The notes under the pieces are model-generated. The model did no database searches, had not been told where the DNA came from, and saw only the letters and a program-made list of their open reading frames with translations. The position numbers were made by a program, and so were the translations under genes. Source: Hyphochytrium catenoides (taxonomy: Eukaryota > Sar > Hyphochytriomycetes > Hyphochytriales > Hyphochytriaceae). Taken from it: a DNA stretch of 64,000 nt. Below, piece by piece: positions 47,301 to 59,631 of this stretch. How positions within the stretch are numbered: the first letter of the stretch is position 1; the number at the start of each line of letters is the position of its first letter. The stretch is from contig FLMG01002562.1 in NCBI GenBank assembly GCA_900088475.1, forward strand, positions 79,394-143,393. Direction: 5' to 3'.

Positions 47301-50300
47301 GTCACAGGACTGCTACCTGATAAGTTTTACGAGTTCCGAATCTCTGCAGTCAACCGTAATGGCGAAGTTAGTATTCGATCCCTTCCGGTCCTTGATCCAT
47401 TTGCTTTCGGCTATGGGTTCTTATCTATGAGGGCTCTATCCTAATGATCTGGGCATTGTGGATCTCATTCCTCTACCGATCCCGCCTGGACGTTCCTAAC
47501 CCTTCTGATCACTTTCTCACGTCTTGTCTAGGGTCCGCAATCCCGAGCGTCCGAGCCCTTCCCTACTCAGCCAATAGACTTTGGAGAGACCGTTCAGGCG
47601 GGGCCCATGCGGCTCCTAATCCATGAACAAAAGAAGAAACGCGGCGTCATCGACGGGATAACGAACATAATGAAGAAGGTGATGCTACCTCTTATAAATC
47701 TCTGTCTGTCTGTAGCTCCCCGGCTGCTCTCAGTAGGAACTTAGAGTCGCTTTAGCTATGACATCCCTTGTTGCCATTATTATCCATCCGATCCTTACGC
47801 CCAGTTATTGTAGGAGCGCGTTCTGTTCCGCTTCGTGGTTATGGATCCGCGCCGTTTTTCATGGTACCTCGATGAAAAAAGCGCAGCGAAGCATCGAACA
47901 GAGATGAAGAAAATAAGGGTGCCTACCTCTTTCAAGTAAGTACTGATCCTCAAACTTACGTCTCGATGGCCCGTACTCTGCCTCTATCCATGGTTCCTCT
48001 TGCTTTGTCGTCCAGGAACACTCATTATCCTCACAATTACCTAGAAAAACTAACGTGCTCCCTTTGATCTTTGTCCCTTCCCTTATGTATTGCAGAGTGA
48101 AATATATCCACTCTGTTCACGTGCAGAGTCGGCCCGTTCAGTTTGATGAGAGTTCACCCTTCCAGCGCTGCATTGAGGTTCTGGTGAAAGACTCGGAGAA
48201 GGAGTCGGAAGTCCTTTATGTCATGCAGCCAGGTACGTCTCCTCTTACTTAGAAGACTGTTCCCTCATCGACGTTCTGGTCTGTCTTACTCTTGAACGTC
48301 AACGGGAACATCTCTCCCTACTTCCATTCTACAACGCCATACAGATATCTCCACCGTTGCTGGTCAAAGGTCTTTTTCGTCTCTTGGTGTTCCTATCGTT
48401 ATTCTGCTCCTTGTTATTATCAGAAACACCGCTCACCGTTTCTGCATCTCACAGCCTCACTAACTCTGTCTGTTGCAGAAACTGACGAAGAATTGGAACA
48501 ATGGAAGCGGATATTTGCTCGGCTCTCACCTCAGATGGCGCTAAGCGCAGAGCTGAAAGATCTTCGGGAGGAGATCTTTGCGGGAGAGGTTGGAGTCCGC
48601 CCTATTTCTCTTTATCTTAACTTTTGTCCATCTGGCTACTCTTTCAGTTTATACTACTTCTCGACCTCCCTTCGGCTCTCTTCATTCATCTATAGACCAG
48701 TCTCACTGACATGAGCGGCGTCTTCTGGCTGTGACAGGACGAAGAGGAAGATGCAGCGGACGAGAAGAGCGAAACTAGTAGTAGAAGCGGGAACTTGGAG
48801 GGTGTTGACTTTGAAGAAGAGGAAGAGAAAGACGAAGGACCGCCCGCTTGGAAGAAGGCGTACAAATTTTTCTACGTAAGTCTTAGGATACCTCGAAGCT
48901 CCTTGTCACTGCCCCATCTGCTCGTCGTATCTCTCAATCACTTCTTACGACATAGAGTAATATTCTTGCTATTCAACGCTGGCCCTATCGCCCTTTCCTA
49001 AGACGGTCGAAAGTTGTTTAACGCCATGCGTCTTCTCTGGTTGACTTAACTTTACCCTTCCACAGGAGCTTCAGGATTCAGCAATTCGCCAAGAAGTCCC
49101 TCATCCGGAGGACGTGGCATCCTTCCCCATTCGTTCGCTTCCCAAGCTTCTTCTGAACATCGTCAGGAGCAGGACGGAGTTTATTGTCTATGCTGTGGTT
49201 GTATTGTCCTTCATATATGAGGTAGGGTCCTCCAAAGCTATTGCCTCTACCCTTTACCTAACACTTTTGAGTGCCATCACGTCATCCCAGTTGCCTGTGT
49301 TCCCCTTCCGCATTGCTCTAACGTCAATTTTTAAGTATGGCACACTTATGCACGGAGGAGCCCACCTCGAGTGTGAGGAGCTGGTTGCTTTCTATCTTTC
49401 CTTTCATATGCCAAGATGATTGCTCGGAAGAGTGCGTTCCTCTGCTTCTTTTCGCCCTTGATTGTCAGCAATGCCCTAACTCATCTCGCAGAATGATCTT
49501 CTTTCACTGATACCCGTCCTGATGTGCTTTGGCTATGCGATTCTGGAGCACCCACGTCCCAACTCTCATTTCTGGACAGTACTAATCAAATATGTAAGAG
49601 AATTGTCGCATCTTCCCTCTCTCTATAATATGGGTCTGTCTTTTATTAAGACTACTATGCCCTCGGCTCGATGAGTAGACTGTATGCGGAATCCACTGAG
49701 CACTGATTGATGTTTGTTTGTTCTTCCACTGTCAGAACCTGGCCGTACTGGCGATAAAGTACATCTTCCAGCTCCCGATCTTCTGTCAAAACACAACGAA
49801 GAGCATGACCTTTTATCCCAGGTGAGACTTTGAAGGAGTCATGCCCCTGGTAGAAAGTACCAGCTCTGACTTAGACCAAGGACTGACTTTGAAGCCGTTC
49901 CTTCTGCCCCTCTCGTCCGCTAGCATTCAACCGTGGTGCCCTGAAGTTGCAGTATCATCGGTGGATAGTGGCAGCTCCCCTGTGCAAGCAATGGCACTGT
50001 TCGGCGTCTATAAATTTGATGGACTTCTGAATCCGCACATCAACTCTACGCTAAGGTACAGTGCTTGACATCCCACATCCCTGTTGCTGGCCCTAGCAAT
50101 CACTCTTCAATCCTTTCAAAGCTGTTCACTAGCCATCTCTTTCCGGTGGCGCGATCAATGGGATACGAAGTACTCACCGCCAATGTGTTTTCTAACGTAG
50201 GGGAATCATCTTTCCGTTCCTGACGTTTTTAGCCCTGCTCTTCCATCTCTCAGAGTTGGAAGTTCGAGGGTTGTATACCCCTCTAAAAGACAAGGACGTC

Positions 50301-53300
50301 TCAAAGGAGGAGGAGGTGGATAGAAGGAAAGAAAGAGAAGATTCACTGCTTGAGGATCTTCTCGGGGACTACCAAAAGGCCCTAGATGAGGAGAGGAATA
50401 AACAAGAGCTGGAGAAAGCCTCTCTGGCATCTCCTCAAAAGCCGTTGCTCACAAGGGATGATCATCAGAGTAGCGTCCAGGAGAAGGCCATGACGAAGGC
50501 CGTGCCTATATACGTTGACCACAATCGCAGCGCCAAAGCTTCAGGACTGCCAGAAGCGGTAGCGAAGCTGGTACGGTCCATCTTTGTAGATCTAGCTTAA
50601 GCGAGTTATCTCTTCTATGGCCTTTCACAATCCACTTGTCTGATTGTGCTTCTAACACACTCGTTATGACACGTCGCGGATTTCAGGCACCAAATGCCGC
50701 GAATGACTACTTTGAGCGAGTCATTCCTGCACCTCCTTCTGGATGGGAAGAGGATATCGTGGCAGCCTCCAAGGGGGAGAAGCCAGGCTCTACGTATCGA
50801 TCTCCCGCCACAGTCTTCCACATTATTATTATCGCCTACTCCCTTCTCTTCTCCAACATGTTTGAGGTCGATCTCTCGACTAATCCGCTGGGGCTGGATA
50901 AAAGTATCAACAGTTCTCTTTTGAACGGGATCGCCGTGCTAGTCGTGTGGTTCGAGGTAGGATGCTGTGAGCTCTCCACTTCCTCTACCTCTCTCTCTCT
51001 CTCTGGCCCCCATCTCTATTTGTACGATCCCTTTCCCTTTGTTCAAACCAGCCCTCCGTAGTCTACTCCTCGCTTAGTCGATCCGAACCCTAGAGCGAGA
51101 TCAACTAATACCCTTCCCGTCCCGTGACCTGCTCGCTCGTTCTACCGCAGGTGTTCTTCCTCTGCGCCGATGAGGTTGCCTATGTGGCTACCTCATTACG
51201 GCTAAAGCTTCTCATTCACTACGTCTACCTGCTGATGGTGTCCCTGATGTTTTTCCTCTTCATCCCACTCTATATCAAGACGTTCATCTGGTCGAGGTTC
51301 TCCCTTGTCCTGCTCTTTGTGCTGTACGCAATATCATTGGGCTTATCCTGCCTGCAGGTAGGTCTGCAGCCTATAAGATTTCTTTCCTTGGAAGTCTTCA
51401 TGGCATGCCTGCGTGACCCCATTATATGCGTCTCCGGCCACACAATTTCTATATATCTATCTCTTCCACTCTGTGCAGTGTTGTTTATATCTCTGGTGTG
51501 CTTTCAGCTATCNNNNNNNNNNNNNNNNNNNNCCTTTGAACGCGTCTTGCCTCAACAGATTCGGCACGGATACCGTGTCTTCAGGGGTAAATCTGACCTC
51601 CTGACGGCTCGCGGCTTTTCAACCGTCCAGCAATACCGTCATGCAATCTTCATGGCGATCCCTTTTGCCTTTGAATGTCGATCGCTCTTGGAATGGACGT
51701 TCTCGAAGACAGCCATGTCCAGGTGAGTGCCTCCCTGCTCCTCCTTCATTTCATTCTCTATTGGCTCTAGCCCGCATCTCTTTAGTCTTCCTTTGCCGTG
51801 GGCCCTTGTTCCTTCGTTTAGCCTTTTAACTTCTGTCTTTTAACTTCTGTCTGAGAAGCCCACTGTGTGTCGCAAAGACATTTTGACCGGGTATCCTTGT
51901 GACTCTTTTTTATTTGCCTGCTAAAGAGAAGGCGTTAAGTCCTACTACCGTTCATCTACTGACTTCCACCTCTACTTCCATCAGGCCGATGTTCTTCATG
52001 CTAAAGGAGGTGTACAGCGAGATGTACCTCACAAAGTGCTCCATGAAAGACAGAATAGGAGACCCGCACTGGAAAGGTAAGCGAAGAGAATCATGCTTTG
52101 CCTCTAAGTTACAGGGCCAAAGTTGACACGTCTTTCTGCATCTTTCGTGGGTCCTAGGATTCAAGAAGCAGACTCCCATATCGAAGATCTTCAATGGTTT
52201 CTGCTGCTTTCTTATACTGCTGCTGATCCTCCTGGGCCCCATGTTGCTCTTCAGCAACCTTTCGCCGTCGTACGATAACAACAGGCTCAACCAGGCGGCG
52301 CTCGAGATAAGCATCAGGGAGGCAGGAGCCCGGCAGGCAGTGCCGCTCTTCACGAACGTGGTACGGAAGGGGACGCCAAAATTGATGCGGGGGTTTGTAG
52401 TTGGGCTTGGCTACCATTGTAGAGAGGTGCAGAGGGTGTCGTTGTCGTTTGGGTGGTAAAGGTGGTCTTGCTGGGACTCGCTTGTCTAAACACCCTTCTC
52501 TCCCCTTGCCGTCGTGCCCGCAGGTGGGCACCTTCGTGGAGGTGGAGAGTCTTCCCTATACGAAGATTTCGAGTTCGGTGGCAGAGATGGTAAGCATAGC
52601 CAACAAAAGTCTCTTCACCTATCCTGCTTAGGGTTAGGCTCTTGCTTAACACAGAACTTGGGAGTTATGCGGCAGTTCAAACGCACAGGGTCATCTCACC
52701 GCTTGGTCTCCTTGCTTGCAATTGATTGAGCCGCTTAGCGGTCGCATGGCGCGGCTAAATCTCACTCTTGGTTGGGAATTGACTGTTTTGTTAGGTGCCT
52801 ACCCCAGTCTTCTCAGATACTGTCTGGAGCGCTTCGCCACCTGCGAAGGAGCAGTTGGTTAAACGCCTTGGAGGCCCAGATGCGCGATTCGAGTGGGTCA
52901 TTGCCTTGACATTTGTGAGAGACCAGCCGCCTCAGAACCAGCAGGTGAGAGTCAAGATGACTGTGGGTAACGAGACAGAGGAGATCAAAGGGACAAATGC
53001 TTCGAAATATGCGGGTGGAGACGCTCGAGGATGGAGTCAACAACCAGAAAAAATGCAAATGGGGGGCAGAAAGACCTGATGAGCAACACGACAGACACAG
53101 AGAGCGCGAACAAAAGAGCGAGAGCCAGAAGAGGGTTAGGAAGAAAGGGAGGGGGACAGAGGGAGAGAGAGAGAGAGAGAAGAGAGAATAAGGAGTGACC
53201 TACTGCAGTTCCGCTATTTCTGGCATTGTGATCTGCAGAGGACACTTCCACTTTCTGACCCGCCTCTGACACTGGACCAACGCTGTTCCAGGTCGCCATT

Positions 53301-54819
53301 GAATTTCGCGCGGGTATCACAGCTGAGCAACAGGCTCGAATGGTGGAGATTGTGAACGCCTCGTTGGCGTCCTCTGCTTCCTATGAGTCGTCAGCGCTGA
53401 TTGTTGAAGGCTTGTATAGACCCGTCATCTCCTTACCGCCTAATGGTAAGCGAGAGGAGCTTGATAGTCCTTGTTATGCTGCTGCTCTGACGTACGAGGG
53501 CTATATATTCCGCTCTTTCGCAAACAACACTCGATGAATGCTCCTCGTATATGTCCCACCCCTTCTATGGGAAGCTTCTAAGTCTATCATGACCTTCGTC
53601 GCGCTTCCAAGCTTGGGACTAAGTCTAGTGTATGCAGGTGACCCTTTCGCCTTGGATGACTATGCGCCGCTTAGCGTCTCGTTGCAGCTGATAGTTAGTA
53701 ACGGCATTAGCTACTGGAGCGCCACGACTGTCAGGCCTGCAGCGTCTGCTGTAAGCCCTGAGACGGCAGTGTTAACTTGTCAGGACATAGGTAACGACAG
53801 CCGGGTTCCTGGTCAGAGTGATCGATCCTACGTGCTCATGACAAATCTACTTACTGTTTATCTCTTTATGGCCCCACATTGGCATCTGTTCGCTGCCTTC
53901 CTTGGGTCTCGAAGTTGAGTTGTCTCACTAAATCTGCCTGCACCTAAGAGCTCTTCGTTAACTGGTCTTCCCCTCCTAACGAAAGCTCGGTTTCTGGCCC
54001 GTTCCGCATGATATTTGCCCTGCAGATGGTAGTGTAGGTGCTGGAGTCTGTGTTATAGCCGTCTCGGCGGACGTCATCACAGGAGTGGCTACCACGCTGA
54101 GCAAGAACATCAATGGATATGGCATCACAGCTATCTACATCTTTGTAAGTCTTCTTAAGGGTGTTTTGTCCTCCCTTGCGGTCTCACAACGTGCCATTCT
54201 TCCCCCACCGATGTTCCCTTGTCGTTATCTCTCTGCCGTAACGCATTGACACACACGCAGTCACTGACCTCTTACCTCTTCTTCTCTCTTAAATCATCCC
54301 GTCCGCTCATCCCGGTAGATCATTGTCACTCTGGGTGGCTATGTCAATAAAATATTCCGCGGGAGCTTCCATCAAGTGATATACAAGGAACTCCCTGAGC
54401 CGGAGGCCATTCTAGACCTCTGTGAGGTACGCCATCAGACAAGAAAGATGGGAAACTGTTGTTAGGAGACCGCTCATTGTGGTGGCGAAGGATGGGAGAG
54501 CGCATGCGACCAAAGTCTGTAAGGAAGTGAGGGAGAGAAAGCAACACACGGTGCAATCCTTCGTTGACGACAGAAAGCTTTATTCCTAGAGATAAACGGT
54601 GCGTATACCCTGTATCGCTGACTGACCGGAGTCCGCCTTTTGTTTGCTTTGTAGGGCGTGTTTATTGCTCGGCAGATGACCTATATCGGACATCTAAAGG
54701 ACGAGATGAAGCTCTTTGACCTGGTCATCTTACTGCTTCGGTCGCCGCAGCTCCTTCTCAGACTCACGGGAAGGAACAGCATCTACATCCCGGACCCCAA
54801 AATTATCAAAGTAGACTAG
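38342..54819 (+). CDS. PIEZO: PIEZO mechanosensitive ion channel with embedded FN3 and PH domains
   Basis: This is a very large gene (I infer more than 2,000 residues) from ATG at 38342 to TAG at 54817. Exon 1 (38342-38841) is a hydrophilic, Ser-rich cytoplasmic N-terminus. Exons from 39046 to about 46210 encode repeated multi-helix membrane units with PIEZO blade signatures (CRYLYQFNVVEEWL near 42720, LLARYAFQFNYFE near 43380, GTQRMDLFHLAFLILSIYLL near 45720). A charged beam-like helix follows near 46500-46680. FN3 and PH domains are then encoded in frame (separate entries), followed by an acidic linker (48739-48875) and more membrane units (ILEHPRPNSHFWTVLIKY, VLAIKYIFQLPIF). The family motif PF-x2-E-x6-W is at 51661-51696. 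The anchor, outer helix (from 52158), extracellular cap, inner helix (ITAIYIF, then IIVTLGGYVNKIFRG) and C-terminal domain ending LILLLRSPQLLLRLTG complete it. PIEZO trimers open a cation pore on membrane tension. An N gap interrupts one exon. Confidence 0.96.
46924..47573 (+). other. Fibronectin type III domain encoded within the PIEZO gene
   Basis: Three exons (46882-47085, 47274-47366, 47532-47678), all phase 0, encode about 100 residues with the full FN3 pattern. It opens with a Pro-rich lead (PAAPGRPTC). Strand B follows with the conserved Trp (SIDLTWAPPP), then strand C (VLAYRIVRQ), the Leu-rich E strand (FTVTGLLPDK), the conserved Tyr strand F (YEFRISAVNRNGEGPQS) and a Ser/Pro tail. 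The upstream exon donor after the beam-like helix (ATNE) is phase 0 and matches. FN3 domains normally mediate protein-protein contact. In PIEZO topology this position is cytoplasmic, which is unusual for FN3 but known in titin-like proteins. Confidence 0.88.
47631..48535 (+). other. Pleckstrin-homology domain encoded within the PIEZO gene
   Basis: Exons 47532-47678 (end), 47814-47935, 48096-48232 and 48479-48588 join in phase. The first strand is KKRGVIDGITNIMKK, and strand 3 is the classic RFVVMDPRRFSWYLDE. Then come strands around IHSVHVQSRPVQF and CIEVLVKDSEKESEVLYVMQ. The C-terminal helix ETDEELEQWKRIFARL has the invariant PH tryptophan. The basic residues in strand 1 and after it could bind phosphoinositides, though I cannot map the exact K-x-R signature with confidence. 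The domain directly follows FN3 and precedes the acidic linker. Confidence 0.85.
51513..51532. other. Assembly gap (N run) inside a PIEZO exon
   Basis: Twenty N bases interrupt the coding region just before the PF-x2-E-x6-W signature. The open frame reads on both sides with membrane-helix composition on the left and ERVLPQQIRHGYRVFRG on the right. The missing part may be longer than 20 bases, so the local reading frame or an intron boundary is uncertain. Confidence 0.98.
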
Positions 54820-55135
54820 AACTCTCTCTCTCCTTCTCTCTTCTTCCTCACTTCCGTTTTTCAATTATGACATGATCCTGCTCTCAAAGCGCAACTCAAT
54901 AGACAAGCTAGACGCCCTGTGCCTAATATTCACGCTAATAGACAACCATCGACCACGTATACTCAGATCCCTTATCCGCCAGTCGCCAACTCTCTCTCTC
55001 GCTCTCTCTCTCGCTCTTTCTCTCTCTCTCCTCCCTTTGCCTCGCCCTATCATTGCTTGGTCATTACTTTGCTTGGCAGTGCCATGGAAAATCAAGTGGC
55101 TGCTCTTCTTAGGCTCCAGGGCTTTTTATTGCACG
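54820..55135. other. Convergent spacer between PIEZO and the DUF4097-like gene
   Basis: It contains CT-rich sequence (about 54990-55030) and the two 3' ends. No coding signal is seen. Confidence 0.5.
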
Positions 55136-56959
55136 CTACCGCTTCATCTTCCGCCTAATCCTTTCCTTCCAGTCTAACATTTCCATGGTAATGCTTCCTT
55201 TCTCGGCAACGACTTCTAGCTGAGGGAGAGAGGGAGAACCAGGCGACGAGGAGGTTGCGGGAGAGGAAGATGAAGCTCCAAAGAAGGAGGTAGAGAGTGA
55301 GCTGGTGGCTGCGGTCTGAGTGTCAATCTTCCCGGATCTTTGGCTGAGCACGCTACCCGACCTACGGAAGAGGGCAGGGGGCCGTAAGTCAGTCAACCTG
55401 GGAAGAAGAAGAGAGAACCAGGACGGAATAAAGGCTAGATAGCCAGATCCCGGAGCGCATCTTCACAAGCCTAAATCAGAGCGAGAGGAGAGAAGCGAAA
55501 GAGAGAGACCCACGGGAGAAGGGGAGAGCGAGAGAGCGAGAGAGCGAGAGAGAGAAAGAGCAGTACGAAGTCTCTGTACGCCACAAACGCGAATGATCCA
55601 GAGATTGCAGTCTTACCTAGCATCGTTTCTCTTGCCCTTCAGTAGCAAAGCAACTTGCTTCTTGTCCTCTTCCCATAGCTCGTTTTCTTTGAGCGCAGCG
55701 GGGACTTGGACGGAGATGGGGGCCGCTGCTTTAGCTCTGACACGCGCGGAGAGCTCCTCACCAAGAGTGAGGGAAATGTCCCCACTCTGCGTTGTCAGTA
55801 CGCTCTCACTACTCTCTTCCAGCTTCTCAATGTGCGCTTGAATGTCTCCTTCGCCCTGGACTTCAGCGTTCACTGCGCCATTCACACTGTCGAGGCGGAC
55901 AGAGGAAGCTGATGGGATGGAGAGGCGTACAGAGCCATGCGTTGATCCCAGCGTCACGGCTGCGCGCTCAGCCTTGCTTACAATGGAGGCTGTAGAGGCA
56001 TAGATAGCGCCGATCTCAGCGGCTGGACCTGCAGATTCTCCGGACGAAGATTGGTGAAGCTCTGAGTCTCTCTGGAGATTGACAGCTAGATCTCGAGCGG
56101 TCAGTCTCTTAGCGGTTATGCTCTCAGCAGTGAGACTGACGGTCTCTCCCTCTAGATACCCAGAGATGTTTATCCTCCCTCCTTCGCTAGAGAGAGAGAT
56201 GACCTTCCCTCTCACTTTGTGCAGAGAGATCACTGCTCCCTCTCCTCTCCTCTCCCTTTTCTCTTCTTTTGAGAGAGAGACAGAGAGATCGGCTTCAAGC
56301 TTGTCAATGATCGTCACGGATGAGCTGGGTCCTACAACGAGATCTAGGTTGAAAGTATAAGGAATCTTCATGTCCAGCCTCACGCGATCGTTGGCGGCAC
56401 TCTCTCGTTCTGCCACGAGGAGAAGAGCGTCTTCTTTCTCTTCTTCTCTCTCCTGTCGTCTCCCGTCTTCTCTTCTAACGTCAAAGGGCGGGAGGACTTC
56501 AGGAATCGCCTCTGGCACTCTGACAGACGACAGAGGCGTCTCTCTATGCATCCGGAGCTCACAGTGCTCTATCCACTGCGGAGAGACAGAGATCTCAGCT
56601 GCCTCATACCTCCCAGCCAGCACCCGCAGCGTGCCTCGCGTGCCTGTGGCATACGAGACACAATGCTCAAAGACAGAATCTGCATCTTTGCCATCATCAT
56701 CGCCAGCCGAGGCGCTAAAGCTTCGAGACTCTAACCTTGGACTGGACCAGCGATGGCGGTAGGTCGCCCTGTAAGGAGTGAGTGCGGCACGCGGTTGGGA
56801 AGACTGTCTGCATCTTGGCTGAGAGAGAGAGCCAGGAGCGAGGAGAAAGGAGGAGGAGAAAGGGCGGGAGAGATTGTCCTCGGGTCTTTGTCTAAGGCAG
56901 CGGGAGGCTCTGGTGCCTTGAAGAGAAGAGAGAAGTCCGGAAGGGCGCGGCCGCATCAT
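55136..56959 (-). CDS. FAM185A/DUF4097-like beta-solenoid protein, probably mitochondrial
   Basis: Two exons (55617-56959 and 55136-55397) join in phase 2 to 534 residues. The start is ATG at 56959, with a second Met next to it. Residues 1-90 are Arg/Ser/Leu-rich with few acids (SRCLRQRPEDNLSRPFSSS) and look like a mitochondrial presequence. The body is a ladder of short beta strands of the type VISLHKVRGKVISLSSEGG, INISGYLEGETVSLTAES, ASSVRLDSVNGAVNAEVQG and SVLTTQSGDISLTLGE. This is typical of putative adhesin (DUF4097) and FAM185A proteins. Exon 2 is a Ser-rich linker ending in a further strand, LEVVAEKGSITMEM, as at the FAM185A C-terminus. Biochemical role is unknown in the family. It is convergent with PIEZO and upstream of RBM34 on the same strand. 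Confidence 0.75.
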
Positions 56960-57060
56960 CCTGCCAGCCGAGGTACAGCCGAGACCGCCTTATAAATAAA
57001 GAGATGTCAGAAGATAGAATGAGGTGACATAGGAGACGATGGGATGGAGAAGGAGCTAGG

Positions 57061-57062
57061 NN

Positions 57063-57098
<36 letters not shown>
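57061..57098. repeat. (GA)n microsatellite with a 2-base N gap at its edge
   Basis: Two N bases at 57061-57062 are followed by about 18 GA units. It lies between the FAM185A-like start and the RBM34 3' end. Confidence 0.95.
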
Positions 57099-57101
<3 letters not shown>

Positions 57102-57386
57102 TTTATTGGGAAGAAGAGACACTTTACAACCTGTTTTATAAAAACCAACGAAGAATGCAACAGTGTCAAACTACTTTCTACCGTTTGGCATGAGGTAATC
57201 AGTCTTTGCATTCACATGGTCCAGAGTGGTAGAATATGGGAGGAATGGCTGGTAATGTTGGTTTTTATTGTTAGAAAAGCCCTGTGTTATATATACCATC
57301 TGTCTCTTTCTGCCTCTCTCTCTCTCTTCCTCTCTCTCTTCCTCTCTCTCTCTTCCTCTCCTCTTGGCGCACAGTAGGCAGGTGCA

Positions 57387-59575
57387 TCAAGCTTTCCTCT
57401 TCTTCTTTGAGTCGCGTATACTCTTAGAGATGAGTTTCTTGGTCTTCCGCGCTCTCTCAGCTCTTCTTCCGCCTCCTCCTCCGCCTCCCGTCTGGCCTTT
57501 CAGCTTCTTCTTGCCCAAGATCCTTCTTGCAGCGCCTGCTACTGCTCTTACTCCTTCATGCTTGCCCCGTGTCTCTCCTCGGTTGGGTGCATCTTTCTTC
57601 GTTCTCTTTCCACAGACCTGGACGCGGATGCGTCTCTTTGTGGGAGCGAAGACAGACTCGTGAAGCTTTAAGGCATTGACGACGGAAGCTCGCTCCTGCA
57701 AAAGAGTTTGAGGAAGGTAGCTCTGACCGTCCTCGTACCATTCTTCCCCTGCCTCTCTCTGTCTATCTTGCTCTCTCTGTGCGCGTTGGCCTAAGGCCCC
57801 TTTCGCCTACACGCGCGTCTCTCCGTCTCTCTGTCTCTCATCCTCTCTTTTTCACTTGGCCTACGCTTCCTCCTTTTTCTGTAAGTCGAGTATGTACTAG
57901 ATATTTCTACCTTGAAAAGCACGTAGCCAAATCCTTTGCCCATGCCCGTCTCATTATCTCGGATTAACCGAACATTCTCGATCGATGTGCCCTCCGCCAC
58001 CTCTGGCATATTAGAGTCGAAGAAGTTGCGAACCTAAGAGATGTCCATCACTTAGCGCATGGAGAGAACGAATGAAGGTGTAAAGCACGCATAGCGATGA
58101 GGAGGAGGACCGAGAGAGGGAAAAAAAGAGAGAGAGAGACAGAACGAGAGAGACAGAAAGAGAGGGTAGAAAGAAAGAGACAGAGAGAGAGAAGAGGAGA
58201 GAGGAGAGAGGCCGGGAGAGAATGAGAGAGAGAGACAAAAGAGGTCTATAGGCTGTCTAAGAGGACAATCACCGCCTGGTAACGCCGAGTAGTACTAGGA
58301 GTCAGAATACGAGGAGAGCCGCACGCTTGAGGAGGGAAAGGATTGCAAGGAAATCGAAATGGCATCGGCATCGAAGAATCTAACGAACATCGAAAACGTA
58401 CCGCTTCTTCTGTGACATCGAAGGGCAGGTTGCCAACAAAGACAGAGCGCTTTGGGTCCATACTAGGCGAAGAGTAGTCGACACGTAAATGCTTTCCTTG
58501 AAAGAGCTAGAGACGGCACCCGAAGACAATGGAACCAGAGTGCATCAATGGTTGAGTCATAGTCTAAGCAGAGGTATATTGAAGGCATGATCAACAAGAA
58601 ACGTTGAGAGTCGAGGCAGAGGCCATAGGAGAGAGAGACATGTAGGAGACTGAGGCAAGCGAAGATCAAGGGAAGGAAAAACAAGGATGAGTGGTAGCGG
58701 GAGAGAGAGGAGGAGAAGGAGAGGATAGAGGGAGAGTGAGAGCGAGAGACTGTTCGGAGGTGTGTCAACCCTTACCTCATTGTTGGCCGCCAGAGCCTTC
58801 TTCACGGATTCCTTCTCTTTGAAGACGACATAAGCATTCATTGTGTCTCTATTAGGGTTCAGCAGACCTCTGTTTGCTGATACTTTCTTCACCAGCTTCT
58901 GATTGCCAGGCTGATCGATCGCTACCCCTAAGATTGGTACAGAACGGAGTCTCACCGACTGCACAGCTCCAAAGCGCTTGAAGAACTTCTCAATGTCCTT
59001 CTTAGAGGCAGAAGTAGGCAGATTCCCAACAAAGATTGTCCTCTCTTCCGCTTCAATCCCTGTGTCTGCTTCCTCCTTCGAGTCCACAGTGAGACCTGGA
59101 CCCACAGAGTTTGGGCTCTTCTCCGTGTTATTCTCCTCATTATCTTGCCCCTCTGCCTTTTCTTTATTTCTTAGCTTCTCTTCCAGAGGGTCAGCCTTTG
59201 CCTTTAGTTTGTCCTTCTTCTTTTTCTTGCTCTTCGTACCCACAGGCTCATCTTTACTCCCTATACTTTCTCGTCTCTCCTCGTTCTTCTTTAGGCCTTC
59301 AGAACGTAGAAAGCAGTGGTTGGTGACTCGTAAGGGGTAGAAGATAGTTGTCAAGGACGATGACGAAGAGAGCAAGCCCGCGGTGAAGGGAGACACACAC
59401 ACAGTCACACACAGAGGGGAAAGAGGGAGAGAGAGGGAGAAAGAGAAAATTAGAGAAGAGATAGTGAAGAGAGACCAAGGCCAGACAGGAAGGGGTCTCA
59501 GCGAGGATGGCGAGCAGAGCAAGCGATGAAGAAAAGAGACAGACAGAGAGAGAGAGAGAGAGACAGTGAGTGAGT

Positions 59576-59631
<56 letters not shown>

